A DNA stretch of 55,553 nt from Desmonostoc geniculatum HA4340-LM1. Its GTDB lineage: Bacteria > Cyanobacteriota > Cyanobacteriia > Cyanobacteriales > Nostocaceae. Made by a program: the position numbers and the translations under genes. The notes below the pieces were generated by a model. That model was given only the letters and a program-made list of their open reading frames with translations, was not told where the DNA came from and made no database searches. Below, piece after piece: positions 27,229 through 37,400 of this stretch (the stretch's first letter is position 1; the number at the start of each line of letters is the position of its first letter). The stretch is from positions 1 to 55,553 of the forward strand of contig JAHHHB010000037.1 in assembly GCA_019359545.1 (NCBI GenBank), in the 5' to 3' direction.

Positions 27229-30200
27229 ATGGCTGCTTCTAGCATTGAAGCTGTTTTAGCACAGTTGCAAGAAGAAGTGAGCAATTGTGAACAAGCTGTA
27301 CTCAAGCTCATACAGGAGAAAAAAATTATGGTTGAAAATGCACCGCTAAAGAACAAAATAAACACACAGCGGCAACAAATAGACATTGCTATCATCGGGA
27401 TGGCTTCTATCTTTCCACAATCAAAAAATTTACAGGAATACTGGGAAAAAATTATTCATAAAGTTGATTGTATTACTGATGTTCCTCCTTCACGTTGGAA
27501 CGTAGATGATTATTACGATCCTAACCCCAGAACGCCTGATAAAACCTACTGTAAAAGAGGCGGATTTATCCCGGATGTTAATTTCAATCCGATGGAATTT
27601 GGGCTACCACCCAACATTTTGGAAGTTACAGACATTTCGCAGTTGCTAGGTTTGATTGTTGCTAAAGCAGCGATGGAAGATGCGGGTTACGGCGAATCTC
27701 GACAGTTTAATCACGAGGCTACTGGCGTAATCTTAGGTGTAGCACTAGGTAGACAGTTGGGGGTGCCACTGACTTCGAGAATGCAGTATCCAGTTTGGGA
27801 AAAAGCTCTTAAAAGTAGTGGCTTATCCGATGAGGATACACAAAAAATCATCGAGAAAATCAAAAGTGCATATGTGCAGTGGGAGGAAAACGCCTTCCCT
27901 GGTATGCTGGCAAATGTTGTTTCTGGACGCATTGCTAATCGCCTAGATTTTGGAGGGACTAACTGTGTTGTCGATGCCGCCTGTGCTAGTTCATTAGGTG
28001 CCTTAAAAATGTCAATTAGTGAGCTAGTTGAACATCGCGCCGACATGATGCTGACTGGCGGAGTTGACACCGACAACTCAATTTTGGCGTATATGTGTTT
28101 CAGTAAAACTCCTGCTGTTTCGCCCGGTCAAAATGTCAAACCTTTCGATGCAGAATCTGATGGGATGATGTTAGGTGAAGGCGTGGGGATGTTAGTACTG
28201 AAACGCCTTGAAGATGCCGAACGAGATGGCGATCGCATTTATGCAGTCATCAAAGGTATTGGTACTTCTAGCGACGGCCGTTATAAAAGCATTTATGCGC
28301 CGCGTCCAGAAGGCCAAGTCAGAGCATTACGCCGTGCTTACGAAGATGCGGGATTTTCCCCTGCTAGCGTCGGTTTGATTGAAGCGCACGGCACCGGTAC
28401 GATGGCTGGAGATCCAGCAGAATTTAGTTCAATCAAAGAAGTTTTTGGCGAAAATAATCCCAAAAAACAACATATTGCCCTGGGAACTGTCAAATCACAA
28501 ATTGGACATACAAAAGCGGCTGCGGGTGCGGCAAGTCTGATCAAAACAGCTTTAGCTTTGCACCACAAAGTATTACCAGCCACAATTAACGTCACCAAAC
28601 CCCATCCTAAATTAGATATTGATAATTCCCCATTTTATTTAAATACCGAAACCAGACCTTGGGTTACTAGCGATGACCAGCCAAGACGTGCAGGGGTGAG
28701 TTCTTTTGGCTTTGGTGGCACAAATTATCACGTCATTTTAGAAGAATACAAAACCCAAAGCGATCGCCCTTATCGTTTACACAAATCGGCTCAATCAGTG
28801 TTGCTATTTGCGTCAACACCTGAAGAATTGTTATCCCGTTGTCAAGCAACTAAAGACCAATTGCAATCCGATACGGGAGAGCGGCATTATGCAGAACTGA
28901 TTGCCGCCTCTCAATCTTTAGATATTCCCGTCACAAATGCCAGACTTGGGTTTGTTGCCGATTCTCTCACTCAAGCTTGTAATTTATTGCAAACAAGTAT
29001 TGACTTGCTGAAAAACAAACTCCTTGCAGAATCTTGGGAGCATCCCCAAGGAATTTACTATCGCAAAACTGGCATAGTCAGAGAGGGGAAAGTAGTTGCT
29101 CTATTTTCTGGACAAGGCTCACAATATTTAGAGATGGGTCGGGAACTCGCAATCAATTTTCCTTCCTTGGGACAGACTTATACTCAAATTGACAGCCTTT
29201 TACGCCAAGACGGTTTGCAGGGTGTTTCAGAGGTTGTTTTCCCAGCGCCTGTGTTCGATTTAGATCGAAAAACAGCCCAGATGAAACTGTTGCAGCAAAC
29301 AGAATATGCACAGCCAGCGATCGCAGCTTTTAGCGCTGGTTTGTACAAAATATTGCAACAAGCTGGATTCAAGGCGGATTTTGTCGCAGGTCATAGCTTT
29401 GGAGAACTTACCGCTTTATGGGCTGCGGGGGTTTTGAGTGAGGAAGATTACTTTTTCCTGGTGAAAGCTAGGGGTCAAGCGATGGCGACACCAACAGATC
29501 CCCAGTTTGATGCAGGAGCCATGTTAGCGGTGAAAGGGGATGTCAGTCAGGTTACAGAACTAATTGAGAGTTTTCCTGAAATCAGCATTGCTAACTTGAA
29601 TTCCCAAAATCAAATGGTGTTGGCTGGGACAAAAGCTGAAATTGCTAATGTGGAAGAAGCTCTAAAAACTCAAGGATTCTCTACAGTTTTGTTGGGAGTT
29701 TCCGCAGCTTTTCACACTTCACTAGTGGCTTATGCACAGCAACCCTTTGCTAAAGCAATTGAGAAAGTTAATTTCAAAGAGCCACAAATTCCGGTTTACA
29801 CCAATGTGACCGGAAAACCTTACCCAAATGAAGCGCAAGTTATTCAAAAAGTCCTCAAAGAACACTTGAGAAATCAAGTATTGTTCAAACAGGAAATTGA
29901 AAATATTTATGCTGAAGGCGGTTACTACTTTGTTGAATTTGGCCCCCGAAGCGTTCTCACCAACTTAGTAAAAGATATTCTGAGCGATCGCCCTCATTTA
30001 GCTGTAGCCTTAAATCCCAGTCACCTCAAAGATAGCGATCGCTCTTTAAGAGAAGCCGTTGTCCAGTTGCGCGTTGCTGGATTACCTTTACAAAACTTAG
30101 ATCCCTATCAACTTGAGCAGAAAATCCCAGAAGTTTCTCCCAATAAGGTTTTGAATGTCCGCTTAAACAGCACTAACTATGTGTCAGAAAAAACCAAGCA

Positions 30201-33200
30201 GTCCTTTGAAAAAGCTATGCAAAATGGGCATCAAGTGAAATTTTCTGCTACTAACGGCAATACACCGGACTCGCCAACACCCTCTCAAATAACAGAGAAA
30301 GTAGCAGTTAATAATCAATCTACTGTTACCAATGGCAATAACCATAACTCAGTAACATATAACCCTCCTCTACCAACAGAGAAAGTAACACTTAATGGTG
30401 GGGTGAAATCTTTGCAGAACGGGCAATCAGACCTCAAGTCTTTACAAAATAGTGCAGAACTTCCTCTGAATTACCTAACAGCTATAGACAACTTAGAGTA
30501 CACATTAATAGAATTAAATCGCCATCAACATGACATTTTGCAGGTTCATGAACAATCTTTAAAGCATCAAACAGAATATACCAAAACCTTCTTCCAACTT
30601 ATGGAACAACAACATGGGTTATGGGGAAATAGTAAATTTAACGAGTCACCAACATCAACACAACAACTGATAGTTTCCAGTTCAGAACGTAGCATCATCC
30701 GGTTTCATGACCATCAAGGTGAAAGCCTCCGCATCCATGAGCAATATCTGAACTATCAGCAAGAATACACTAATAACTTTTTCCAATTGCTCCAGCGGCA
30801 TTATCAACTACCGTCTTCTAGCAATACTACTCAGCAAAGTCTAATAGCACCAGTCAACTATCAAGATAGTCCTAAGGTTCCATCATCCCCACAAGACAAT
30901 CTTGTTCTGAAAAATGCATCAGTTACTTTACCCAGCAACGGATTCGCCAGCAAATCTGAGTCAGTTTTAACTAATGGTAACGGTACAAGTAACGGCGCAA
31001 ATCATCAAGCAATAGCAGTTCTGGATATTACTCCAGCAAATGAAAATCACACTGCAACTGCAACACAAATATCTGCACCAGCAACTCTAGATATTACTCC
31101 ACCACAAGAGAATCAAACCGTAACGGTAGCACCCCCAGCACCAGTAGTCATTGACCAAGTTACCCTGAGTCAAACTCTGCTGAACGTCGTTAGTGATAAA
31201 ACAGGCTACCCAACCGAGATGTTAGACCTAACGATGGATATCGAAGCAGATTTGGGGATTGATTCCATCAAACGCGTAGAAATTCTGGGAGCATTGTTAG
31301 AACTATACCCCGATTTGCCCAGACCAAATCCCGAAGAAGTGGGACAGCTACGCACCCTGGCTCAAATAACTGAGTACATGGTGAAAATCGCATCAGACAT
31401 CTCAGCTGGTCTTGCACCGGCGATCGCAGTAGGGAGAGATGAGGGAGCAGGGGGAGATGAGGGAGATGGGGGGGTAGGAGTAATATCGCCCTCATCTCCC
31501 TCATCCCCCTCATCCCCCTCATCCTCCTCATCTTCCTCATCCCCAGAACTTACTAACAATTTCCTCAAGGTCGTTAGCGATAAAATGGGCTACCCAACTA
31601 CGATGTTGGATCTGTCAATGGATATCGAGACAGATTTGGGAATTGATGGTGTCAAACTTGTGGAAATTCAGGGAGCATTGTCAGAACTATATCCCGATCT
31701 ACCCAAGCTGAGTGCAGAAAGACTGGCTCAAGTGCATACCCTTGGACAACTTGTTGAATATGTACAAGAGGGATTGGGGACTGGGGAAGAAGCAGGGGAG
31801 CAGGGAGCAGGGAGTAGGGGAGAAGAGTTTTACCCAGTACCCCATACCCAATCCCGAATTTTTCGCAGTCCCGTCAGACTGAAATATCTTCCCGAACCTG
31901 ATGTTTTAGATTTCGCCTTACCCGATGAGCATATCGCCTTGCTTACCGATGATGGTTCTCTCACCACAGCGGAACTTGCTCAGAGTTTGTGCAAGCGTGG
32001 TTGGAAAATTATTGTCTTAACTTTTCCTCAAAGTTTGATTCCTCAACGATCGCCTTTACCTGAAGAAATTAGTCGCGTGGTGCTTGCAGATTTGAGCGAG
32101 GAGCATTTGCAAGAACAGTTAGGAGCGATCGCAATTAACTATGGTAAAGTCGCTGCGTTTATCCATCTCAATCCTTCAAGTCACGAAGCTACCAGCAATG
32201 AAGTCCGCTATTTGGAATCAGAAAAAGCTATCCTTCGCCACGTCTTTCTGATTGCCAAATATCTCAAAGAACCACTCAATCAAGCAGCGACTCAAGGACG
32301 TAGTTGTTTTGTAACTGTAGCTCGTCTTGATGGCGAGTTCGGACTGGGACAAAAAACTAACTTTGGTGCAATTGGCGCTGGATTATTTGGACTGACCAAA
32401 ACTTTGAACCAGGAATGGGAAAATGTATTTTGTCGAGCGATCGACCTCAGTCCCGATCTAGATCCTCAAACATCAGCACAGCATATCTTCGCCGAACTTC
32501 ACGATCCCAATCTATTAGTCGTCGAAGCCGGATATAGTTCACAAGGACGAGCAACCCTAGTCTGTGAACAGAGAGAAGAGTTTTCCCCAATCCCCAATGC
32601 CCCATGCCCCATGCCCCATGCCCAATCAGTTTTTCTCGTAAGTGGCGGTGCGAAGGGAATAACGGCTCAATGTGCGATCGAGCTAGCGCAGCGTTATCAA
32701 TGCAAATTTATTCTGCTAGGTCGTTCTGCTGCCGATCCTCAACCGGTGTGGGCAGAAAAGTACTTGAGTCAAGCAGATTTGAAAAAGCAGATTATGGAGG
32801 ATTTCCTAGCTAGAGGTGAAAAGCCGACACCTGCAATGGTGCAGAAAAAGTTTAACGCTATTTCATCTAGTCGGGAAATTGCCGCAACCTTACAAGCTAT
32901 TGAGCAGGCGGGTGGACAAGCTGAATATTTGAGCGTTGATGTGACTGATGGATTGGCTCTTTCTCAACAAGTTGCTGATGTAGTTGAGCGTTTTGGTGCG
33001 GTAACGGGAATTATTCACGGGGCTGGTAACCTAGCCGATAAGCGGATTGAGAAAAAATCAATCCAAGATTTTGAAATAGTTTACACTGCTAAAGTTAAAG
33101 GTTTAGAAAACCTGCTGCGGTGCGTATCGCCGAATCAATTGAATTACTTAGTTCTGTTTTCTTCCGTAGTTGGCTTCTACGGAAACGTGGGACAATCGGA

Positions 33201-34323
33201 TTATGCGATCGCTAATGAAATTCTCAACAAATCAGCCCACCTTTTCAAACTCAATTATCCCAATTCTCACGTCGTAGCAATTAATTGGGGTCCTTGGGAT
33301 AGTGGTATGGTTTCTCCGGAATTAAAGCAAGCTTTTGCTGAACGGAATATCGAGACTATTCCCATTGAAATTGGTACAAAAATGTTAGCTGATGAACTAG
33401 CTAGTGCCAATCAAGAAACCGTGCAAGTTGTGATTGGTAGTCCCTTGGTATATATCCCAGATAAATTACCAAGCGAATTGAAAACATTTCGTATTCACAG
33501 ACATTTAACATTAGCAGCAAATCCCTTTTTACAAGACCACGTAATTGCTGGTTATCCAGTTTTACCAGCGACTTGTGGACTCTTATGGATTGCTAATACC
33601 TGCGAACAACTCTATCCTGGTTTCAAAGCCTTCAGTTGTACAAACTATAAAGTTTTAAAAGGACTAATTTTCGATGAAAATTTACCAAATGAATACACTT
33701 TAGATTTGCAAGAACTTGCTAAAAATGGTATCTCTGAAATAGACTTTGATGCCAAAATCTGGAGTAAAAATTCCGAAGGTAAAATACGTTATCATTTCAG
33801 TAGTCAAATGAAAATAAAGCGGGAAATTCCTGGTGCACCAGTACACGAATTTATCAACTTAAGCCAGGATCGTAAAATCACCGCCACCGCTTCATCACTT
33901 TATCAAAATGGGGCAACTACTTTATTTCACGGAGCTACTTTTCAAGGTGTCAAATCCGTCTTAAATGCCAATCTGGACAAGATCACCATAGAATGCTACT
34001 TGCCAAAACCTGAACAAAGGCAACAAGGACAATTCCCAGTCCAAACATTTAATCCTTATATTGCAGACGTGGAGATTCATGCATTTTGGATTTGGGCACA
34101 ACATTTTCATCAGGTAGCTTGCTTACCTTCAGAAATCACAACCTTTGAACAATTTGTACCTGTCCCATTCGATCAAACATTTTACGTTTCATGTCAAATC
34201 AAATCCAAAACAGAATCGAGTTTAGTTGTTGATGTCATCGCCCATAATCAGCAAGGACAAATATACACCCGAATGCTAGGAGCCAAAGGAACGATTTTGC
34301 CCAAACAACTAGATGAAATCTAA
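27229..34323 (+). CDS. PUFA-synthase/HglE-like iterative type I PKS (KS-AT-ACP-ACP*-KR-DH)
   Basis: A 2364-residue megasynthase of PfaA/HglE type that would build a long acyl chain iteratively. Domains in order: KS (about 50-500) with DAACASS (C252), EAHGTGT (H387) and IGHTKAAAG (H427); AT (about 625-930) with GHSFGE (S723); a linker with two HEQ-rich units (about 1098-1195). ACP1 has LGIDSIK (S1346). ACP2 has LGIDGVK, where the phosphopantetheine serine is Gly1474. Then comes a pseudo-KR/KR region (about 1550-2040) with SGGAKGI, LFSSVVG (S1978/S1979) and SDYAIANE (Y1992). A DH hot-dog with DHVIAGYPVLPA (H2104) follows. There is no ER or TE. Enoyl reduction would come from the PfaD-like gene. 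It heads the cluster. Confidence 0.92.
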   Translation: MAASSIEAVLAQLQEEVSNCEQAVLKLIQEKKIMVENAPLKNKINTQRQQIDIAIIGMASIFPQSKNLQEYWEKIIHKVDCITDVPPSRWNVDDYYDPNPRTPDKTYCKRGGFIPDVNFNPMEFGLPPNILEVTDISQLLGLIVAKAAMEDAGYGESRQFNHEATGVILGVALGRQLGVPLTSRMQYPVWEKALKSSGLSDEDTQKIIEKIKSAYVQWEENAFPGMLANVVSGRIANRLDFGGTNCVVDAACASSLGALKMSISELVEHRADMMLTGGVDTDNSILAYMCFSKTPAVSPGQNVKPFDAESDGMMLGEGVGMLVLKRLEDAERDGDRIYAVIKGIGTSSDGRYKSIYAPRPEGQVRALRRAYEDAGFSPASVGLIEAHGTGTMAGDPAEFSSIKEVFGENNPKKQHIALGTVKSQIGHTKAAAGAASLIKTALALHHKVLPATINVTKPHPKLDIDNSPFYLNTETRPWVTSDDQPRRAGVSSFGFGGTNYHVILEEYKTQSDRPYRLHKSAQSVLLFASTPEELLSRCQATKDQLQSDTGERHYAELIAASQSLDIPVTNARLGFVADSLTQACNLLQTSIDLLKNKLLAESWEHPQGIYYRKTGIVREGKVVALFSGQGSQYLEMGRELAINFPSLGQTYTQIDSLLRQDGLQGVSEVVFPAPVFDLDRKTAQMKLLQQTEYAQPAIAAFSAGLYKILQQAGFKADFVAGHSFGELTALWAAGVLSEEDYFFLVKARGQAMATPTDPQFDAGAMLAVKGDVSQVTELIESFPEISIANLNSQNQMVLAGTKAEIANVEEALKTQGFSTVLLGVSAAFHTSLVAYAQQPFAKAIEKVNFKEPQIPVYTNVTGKPYPNEAQVIQKVLKEHLRNQVLFKQEIENIYAEGGYYFVEFGPRSVLTNLVKDILSDRPHLAVALNPSHLKDSDRSLREAVVQLRVAGLPLQNLDPYQLEQKIPEVSPNKVLNVRLNSTNYVSEKTKQSFEKAMQNGHQVKFSATNGNTPDSPTPSQITEKVAVNNQSTVTNGNNHNSVTYNPPLPTEKVTLNGGVKSLQNGQSDLKSLQNSAELPLNYLTAIDNLEYTLIELNRHQHDILQVHEQSLKHQTEYTKTFFQLMEQQHGLWGNSKFNESPTSTQQLIVSSSERSIIRFHDHQGESLRIHEQYLNYQQEYTNNFFQLLQRHYQLPSSSNTTQQSLIAPVNYQDSPKVPSSPQDNLVLKNASVTLPSNGFASKSESVLTNGNGTSNGANHQAIAVLDITPANENHTATATQISAPATLDITPPQENQTVTVAPPAPVVIDQVTLSQTLLNVVSDKTGYPTEMLDLTMDIEADLGIDSIKRVEILGALLELYPDLPRPNPEEVGQLRTLAQITEYMVKIASDISAGLAPAIAVGRDEGAGGDEGDGGVGVISPSSPSSPSSPSSSSSSSSPELTNNFLKVVSDKMGYPTTMLDLSMDIETDLGIDGVKLVEIQGALSELYPDLPKLSAERLAQVHTLGQLVEYVQEGLGTGEEAGEQGAGSRGEEFYPVPHTQSRIFRSPVRLKYLPEPDVLDFALPDEHIALLTDDGSLTTAELAQSLCKRGWKIIVLTFPQSLIPQRSPLPEEISRVVLADLSEEHLQEQLGAIAINYGKVAAFIHLNPSSHEATSNEVRYLESEKAILRHVFLIAKYLKEPLNQAATQGRSCFVTVARLDGEFGLGQKTNFGAIGAGLFGLTKTLNQEWENVFCRAIDLSPDLDPQTSAQHIFAELHDPNLLVVEAGYSSQGRATLVCEQREEFSPIPNAPCPMPHAQSVFLVSGGAKGITAQCAIELAQRYQCKFILLGRSAADPQPVWAEKYLSQADLKKQIMEDFLARGEKPTPAMVQKKFNAISSSREIAATLQAIEQAGGQAEYLSVDVTDGLALSQQVADVVERFGAVTGIIHGAGNLADKRIEKKSIQDFEIVYTAKVKGLENLLRCVSPNQLNYLVLFSSVVGFYGNVGQSDYAIANEILNKSAHLFKLNYPNSHVVAINWGPWDSGMVSPELKQAFAERNIETIPIEIGTKMLADELASANQETVQVVIGSPLVYIPDKLPSELKTFRIHRHLTLAANPFLQDHVIAGYPVLPATCGLLWIANTCEQLYPGFKAFSCTNYKVLKGLIFDENLPNEYTLDLQELAKNGISEIDFDAKIWSKNSEGKIRYHFSSQMKIKREIPGAPVHEFINLSQDRKITATASSLYQNGATTLFHGATFQGVKSVLNANLDKITIECYLPKPEQRQQGQFPVQTFNPYIADVEIHAFWIWAQHFHQVACLPSEITTFEQFVPVPFDQTFYVSCQIKSKTESSLVVDVIAHNQQGQIYTRMLGAKGTILPKQLDEI
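31440..31547 (+). repeat. In-frame 9-bp repeat between the two ACP domains
   Basis: TCATCNCCC units (31490-31545) encode repeated Ser-Ser-Pro, preceded by a GGGAGATGA-type inverted arm (31431-31475). Units of nine preserve frame. A separate heptamer run (CCCCATG x3) at 32600-32623 lies at the start of the KR region. Confidence 0.75.
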
Positions 34324-34346
34324 ATAGAACCAGTTAAAAAACGGTC

Positions 34347-34410
34347 GTTGCTGAATATTTTACCTTTGCGCCTTTGCGCCTTTGCGTGAGCCTTTCCCCG
34401 ATTCAGCAAC
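34347..34410. repeat. Small inverted repeat between the PKS genes
   Basis: GTTGCTGAAT and ATTCAGCAAC enclose CTTTGCGCCTTTGCGCCTTT. It lies in the 124-base gap inside the presumed operon and could form a hairpin in the transcript. The CTTTGCG motif recurs inside the element at 14746-14942. Confidence 0.6.
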
Positions 34411-34447
34411 ACCAAAAAATCCATAAATTAGCTTGAGGACATAGGTA

Positions 34448-37400
34448 ATGGAACAATTTCCAAAAAATCAAACTCCTAAAATAGCAATTGTGGGAATGGA
34501 TTGTTATTTAGGCGGCGGTTGCAAAGGATTAGATACCTTTGAACGCAGTATTTATGAAGGAACTCAGCATTTTATTCCCATACCTCCTCAGCGATGGCAA
34601 GGAATAGAAACACAAGAAGAATTCCTAAAAAATGATGATTTTCCTGACGGTGCAGCACCATTAGGCGCATACATTAAAGATTTTGAAATTGATACTTTAC
34701 GTTTAGAAATCCCACCAGAAGATGTAGAGAATTTTAATCCTCAAGAATTGTTGATGTTTGAAGTAGCCGATCGCACTTTAAAAGATGCGGCACTTACCCA
34801 AGGAAAAAGAATAGCAATTATTATTGTTACAACTACAGAATTAACTCTAAATCAACTTCCGAAAACAGATATTAACAAAGACAGTGAATCTCCAAGTCAC
34901 ATCGAAAATAACCTGGCTACTTATATTTCCAAAATATGGAATTTTGCTGGACCTGCGTTCACATTAACTGCCGAAGAAAATTCTGTTTTTAAAGTCTTAG
35001 AACTTGCACAAAAACTACTCGCCATTAGAGAAGTAGATGCTGTTTTAGTTGGTGCAGTCGAGCTTGCTGGAGATGGCGCTAGTGTTTTATTAAGAAATAA
35101 AATTACAAAAGTCAACACAGGCGTAAATACTCTCAGTTACGATGAAAATGTCAATGGCTGGATAGTAGGCGAAGGTGCAGCGGCTGTAATATTGAAGCTC
35201 CACGAAACAGCGAAACAAGAAAACAATCGCATCTATGCAACGATTGATGCTCTCAGTCTCGTAGAGAATTCAAAATTTGAAATCGATGCTTTGAACGTAC
35301 CAATTTCTGAAGCAGTAACACAAGCTTGTCAGGTAGCTTTTGAGCTTGCAAATATCAAACCAACAGATATCAATTATTTAGAAGTTGTTGGTAGTGGAAT
35401 TCCACACCAAGATGAATCAGAAATTCAAGGTTTGATTCAGGCATATCGCACATCTGAAGTAAATTTAACTTGTGCGATCGGTAGTGTCAAAGCGAATATT
35501 GGTCATACCTATGCTGTATCGGGAATAGTTAGTTTAATTAAAACAGCATTGTGTTTATATCACCGCTATATTCCCGCAGTTCCCCAGTGGTCTAAACCCA
35601 AAATGCCAGAGGTTTGGCAAGATAGTCCTTTTTATATTGCTGTTGAATCAAAACCTTGGTTTTTAGAAAAAGGAGGTATTAGAAGAATAGCTGCGATTAA
35701 TGGGATGGAGGTAGATGGAAGTTACGCACATTTAATTTTGTCAGAGGAGCTATATCAAAAAAATCACAGCAGCAAATATTTAGAGCAAATGCCTTATTAT
35801 TTATTTGCAATCGCTGCTGACGATCGATCGACTTTATTAGAAGAAATCCGCAATCTTCAAGAAACTATTAAAAATTCTTCTTCTCTATCTACTGCTGCTA
35901 GCCAGACTTTTGTAACTTTTCAACAGCGTCAACAAGCGACTTATGCTGTAGCAATTCTTGGGCACAATCAAGATGAATTACAGCGAGAAATTCAGCACTC
36001 CCTCAAAGGTATTACTAATGCTTTCGAGACAGGGAAAGATTGGCAAAGTCCTTTAGGCAGCTATTTTACAGCAAAACCACTGGGACAAAAAAGTAAAATC
36101 GCTTTCGTTTACCCAGGTGCTTTTAGTGCTTATCTCGGACTAGGCCAAAATCTGTTTCGTTTGTTTCCTCAACTTTATAACGATCCGTTCATCGGTAGTA
36201 TTTATCAGCGTGTCGCCAACGTAGAAAAACTTATTTATCCCCGAAGCTTAGAAAAATTATCAAACAGACAATTAGAAGCTCTTGAAAAGCAATTGCTCAA
36301 TGATTCAGTAGCAGTACTCGAATCAGAAATGGCCTGTGCTGGACTGATGACAGCAATTTTGAAAAATTATTTTCAAGTCAAGGCTGAATGTGCTTTTGGT
36401 TATAGTCTGGGCGAAATTAGCATGATATTGGCTCAGGGTATCTGGACTCAGTTTCAAGAAGGTAGCGAGGGCTTTAACTCATCATCTCTGCTGAAGACAA
36501 GACTATCTGGCCCGAAAAATGCCGTGCGGGAGTATTGGGGATTATCTCAACGAGAGGATGAGAAAAGCGAAGATTTCTGGCGCAACTATATTCTGATGTG
36601 TCCAGTATCTCGTGTTAAAGAAGCGATTAAGCATGAAAAGCGGGTTTATTTGCCTTTAATTAATACTACAGAAGAAGTGGCGATCGCTGGTGATATCCAA
36701 GCCTGTCAGCGGGTAATTGCTAATCTCAATTGTGATGCTTTTTCTGCTCCCTTCACCCATGTTATCCATTGCGAGCCAATGTGTTCTGAGTACGATGAAC
36801 TTGTGAGATTGAATACATTCCCTACCCAAAACGTACCAGAAACTATCTTTTATTCCGCAGCCGAGTATAAACCAATTAAACTAGAGAGCCATTCTATTGC
36901 TCACAATATTGCTAAAAACCTGTGTCAGCAGCTTAATTTTCCTCAATTAATTAACCGCGTTTATCAAGATGGCTTCAACATATTCATCGAAGTAGGTGCT
37001 GGTAGCAACTGTTCTCGATGGATTGATAAAGTCCTCAACCAAAAAGAACACGTTACAGTAACTCTTAATAAAAGAGGTGTAGACGATCATACTTCTCTCA
37101 TTAAATCTCTAGCCAAATTGCTTAGTTATAGAGTTAATCTAGATTTATCGCTACTATATTCTCAAATACAAGAAGTTTCGCAAAAAAGCCAGTCTAGAGC
37201 TAGAAATATAACTCTAGACAGCAACAAAATTAATTACACATCTTTGAATAAACACAATCAAAAAATTGCTCAAGATATATCTTTACATACCATCAAAAAT
37301 GTGAATCAACACGAATATACACTACCAACCTTAAAGGAATTTGCCCCAATGAATTCTTCTTTTACAGAAAGTACTATCAAAAACCCTGAAACAGTCTCTC

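Noticed and set aside
31268..31568. Antisense frames in the PKS linker (repeats of MRKMRRMRG, GDEGDEGD)
   Set aside because: Simple-sequence shadows of the Ser-Ser-Pro coding repeat.
27229..34323. Calling the PKS the heterocyst glycolipid synthase HglE itself
   Set aside because: Domain order fits HglE, but the neighbours (PfaD, dimetal enzyme, condensation and TubC proteins) differ from the hgl locus as I know it, so I left the symbol empty.
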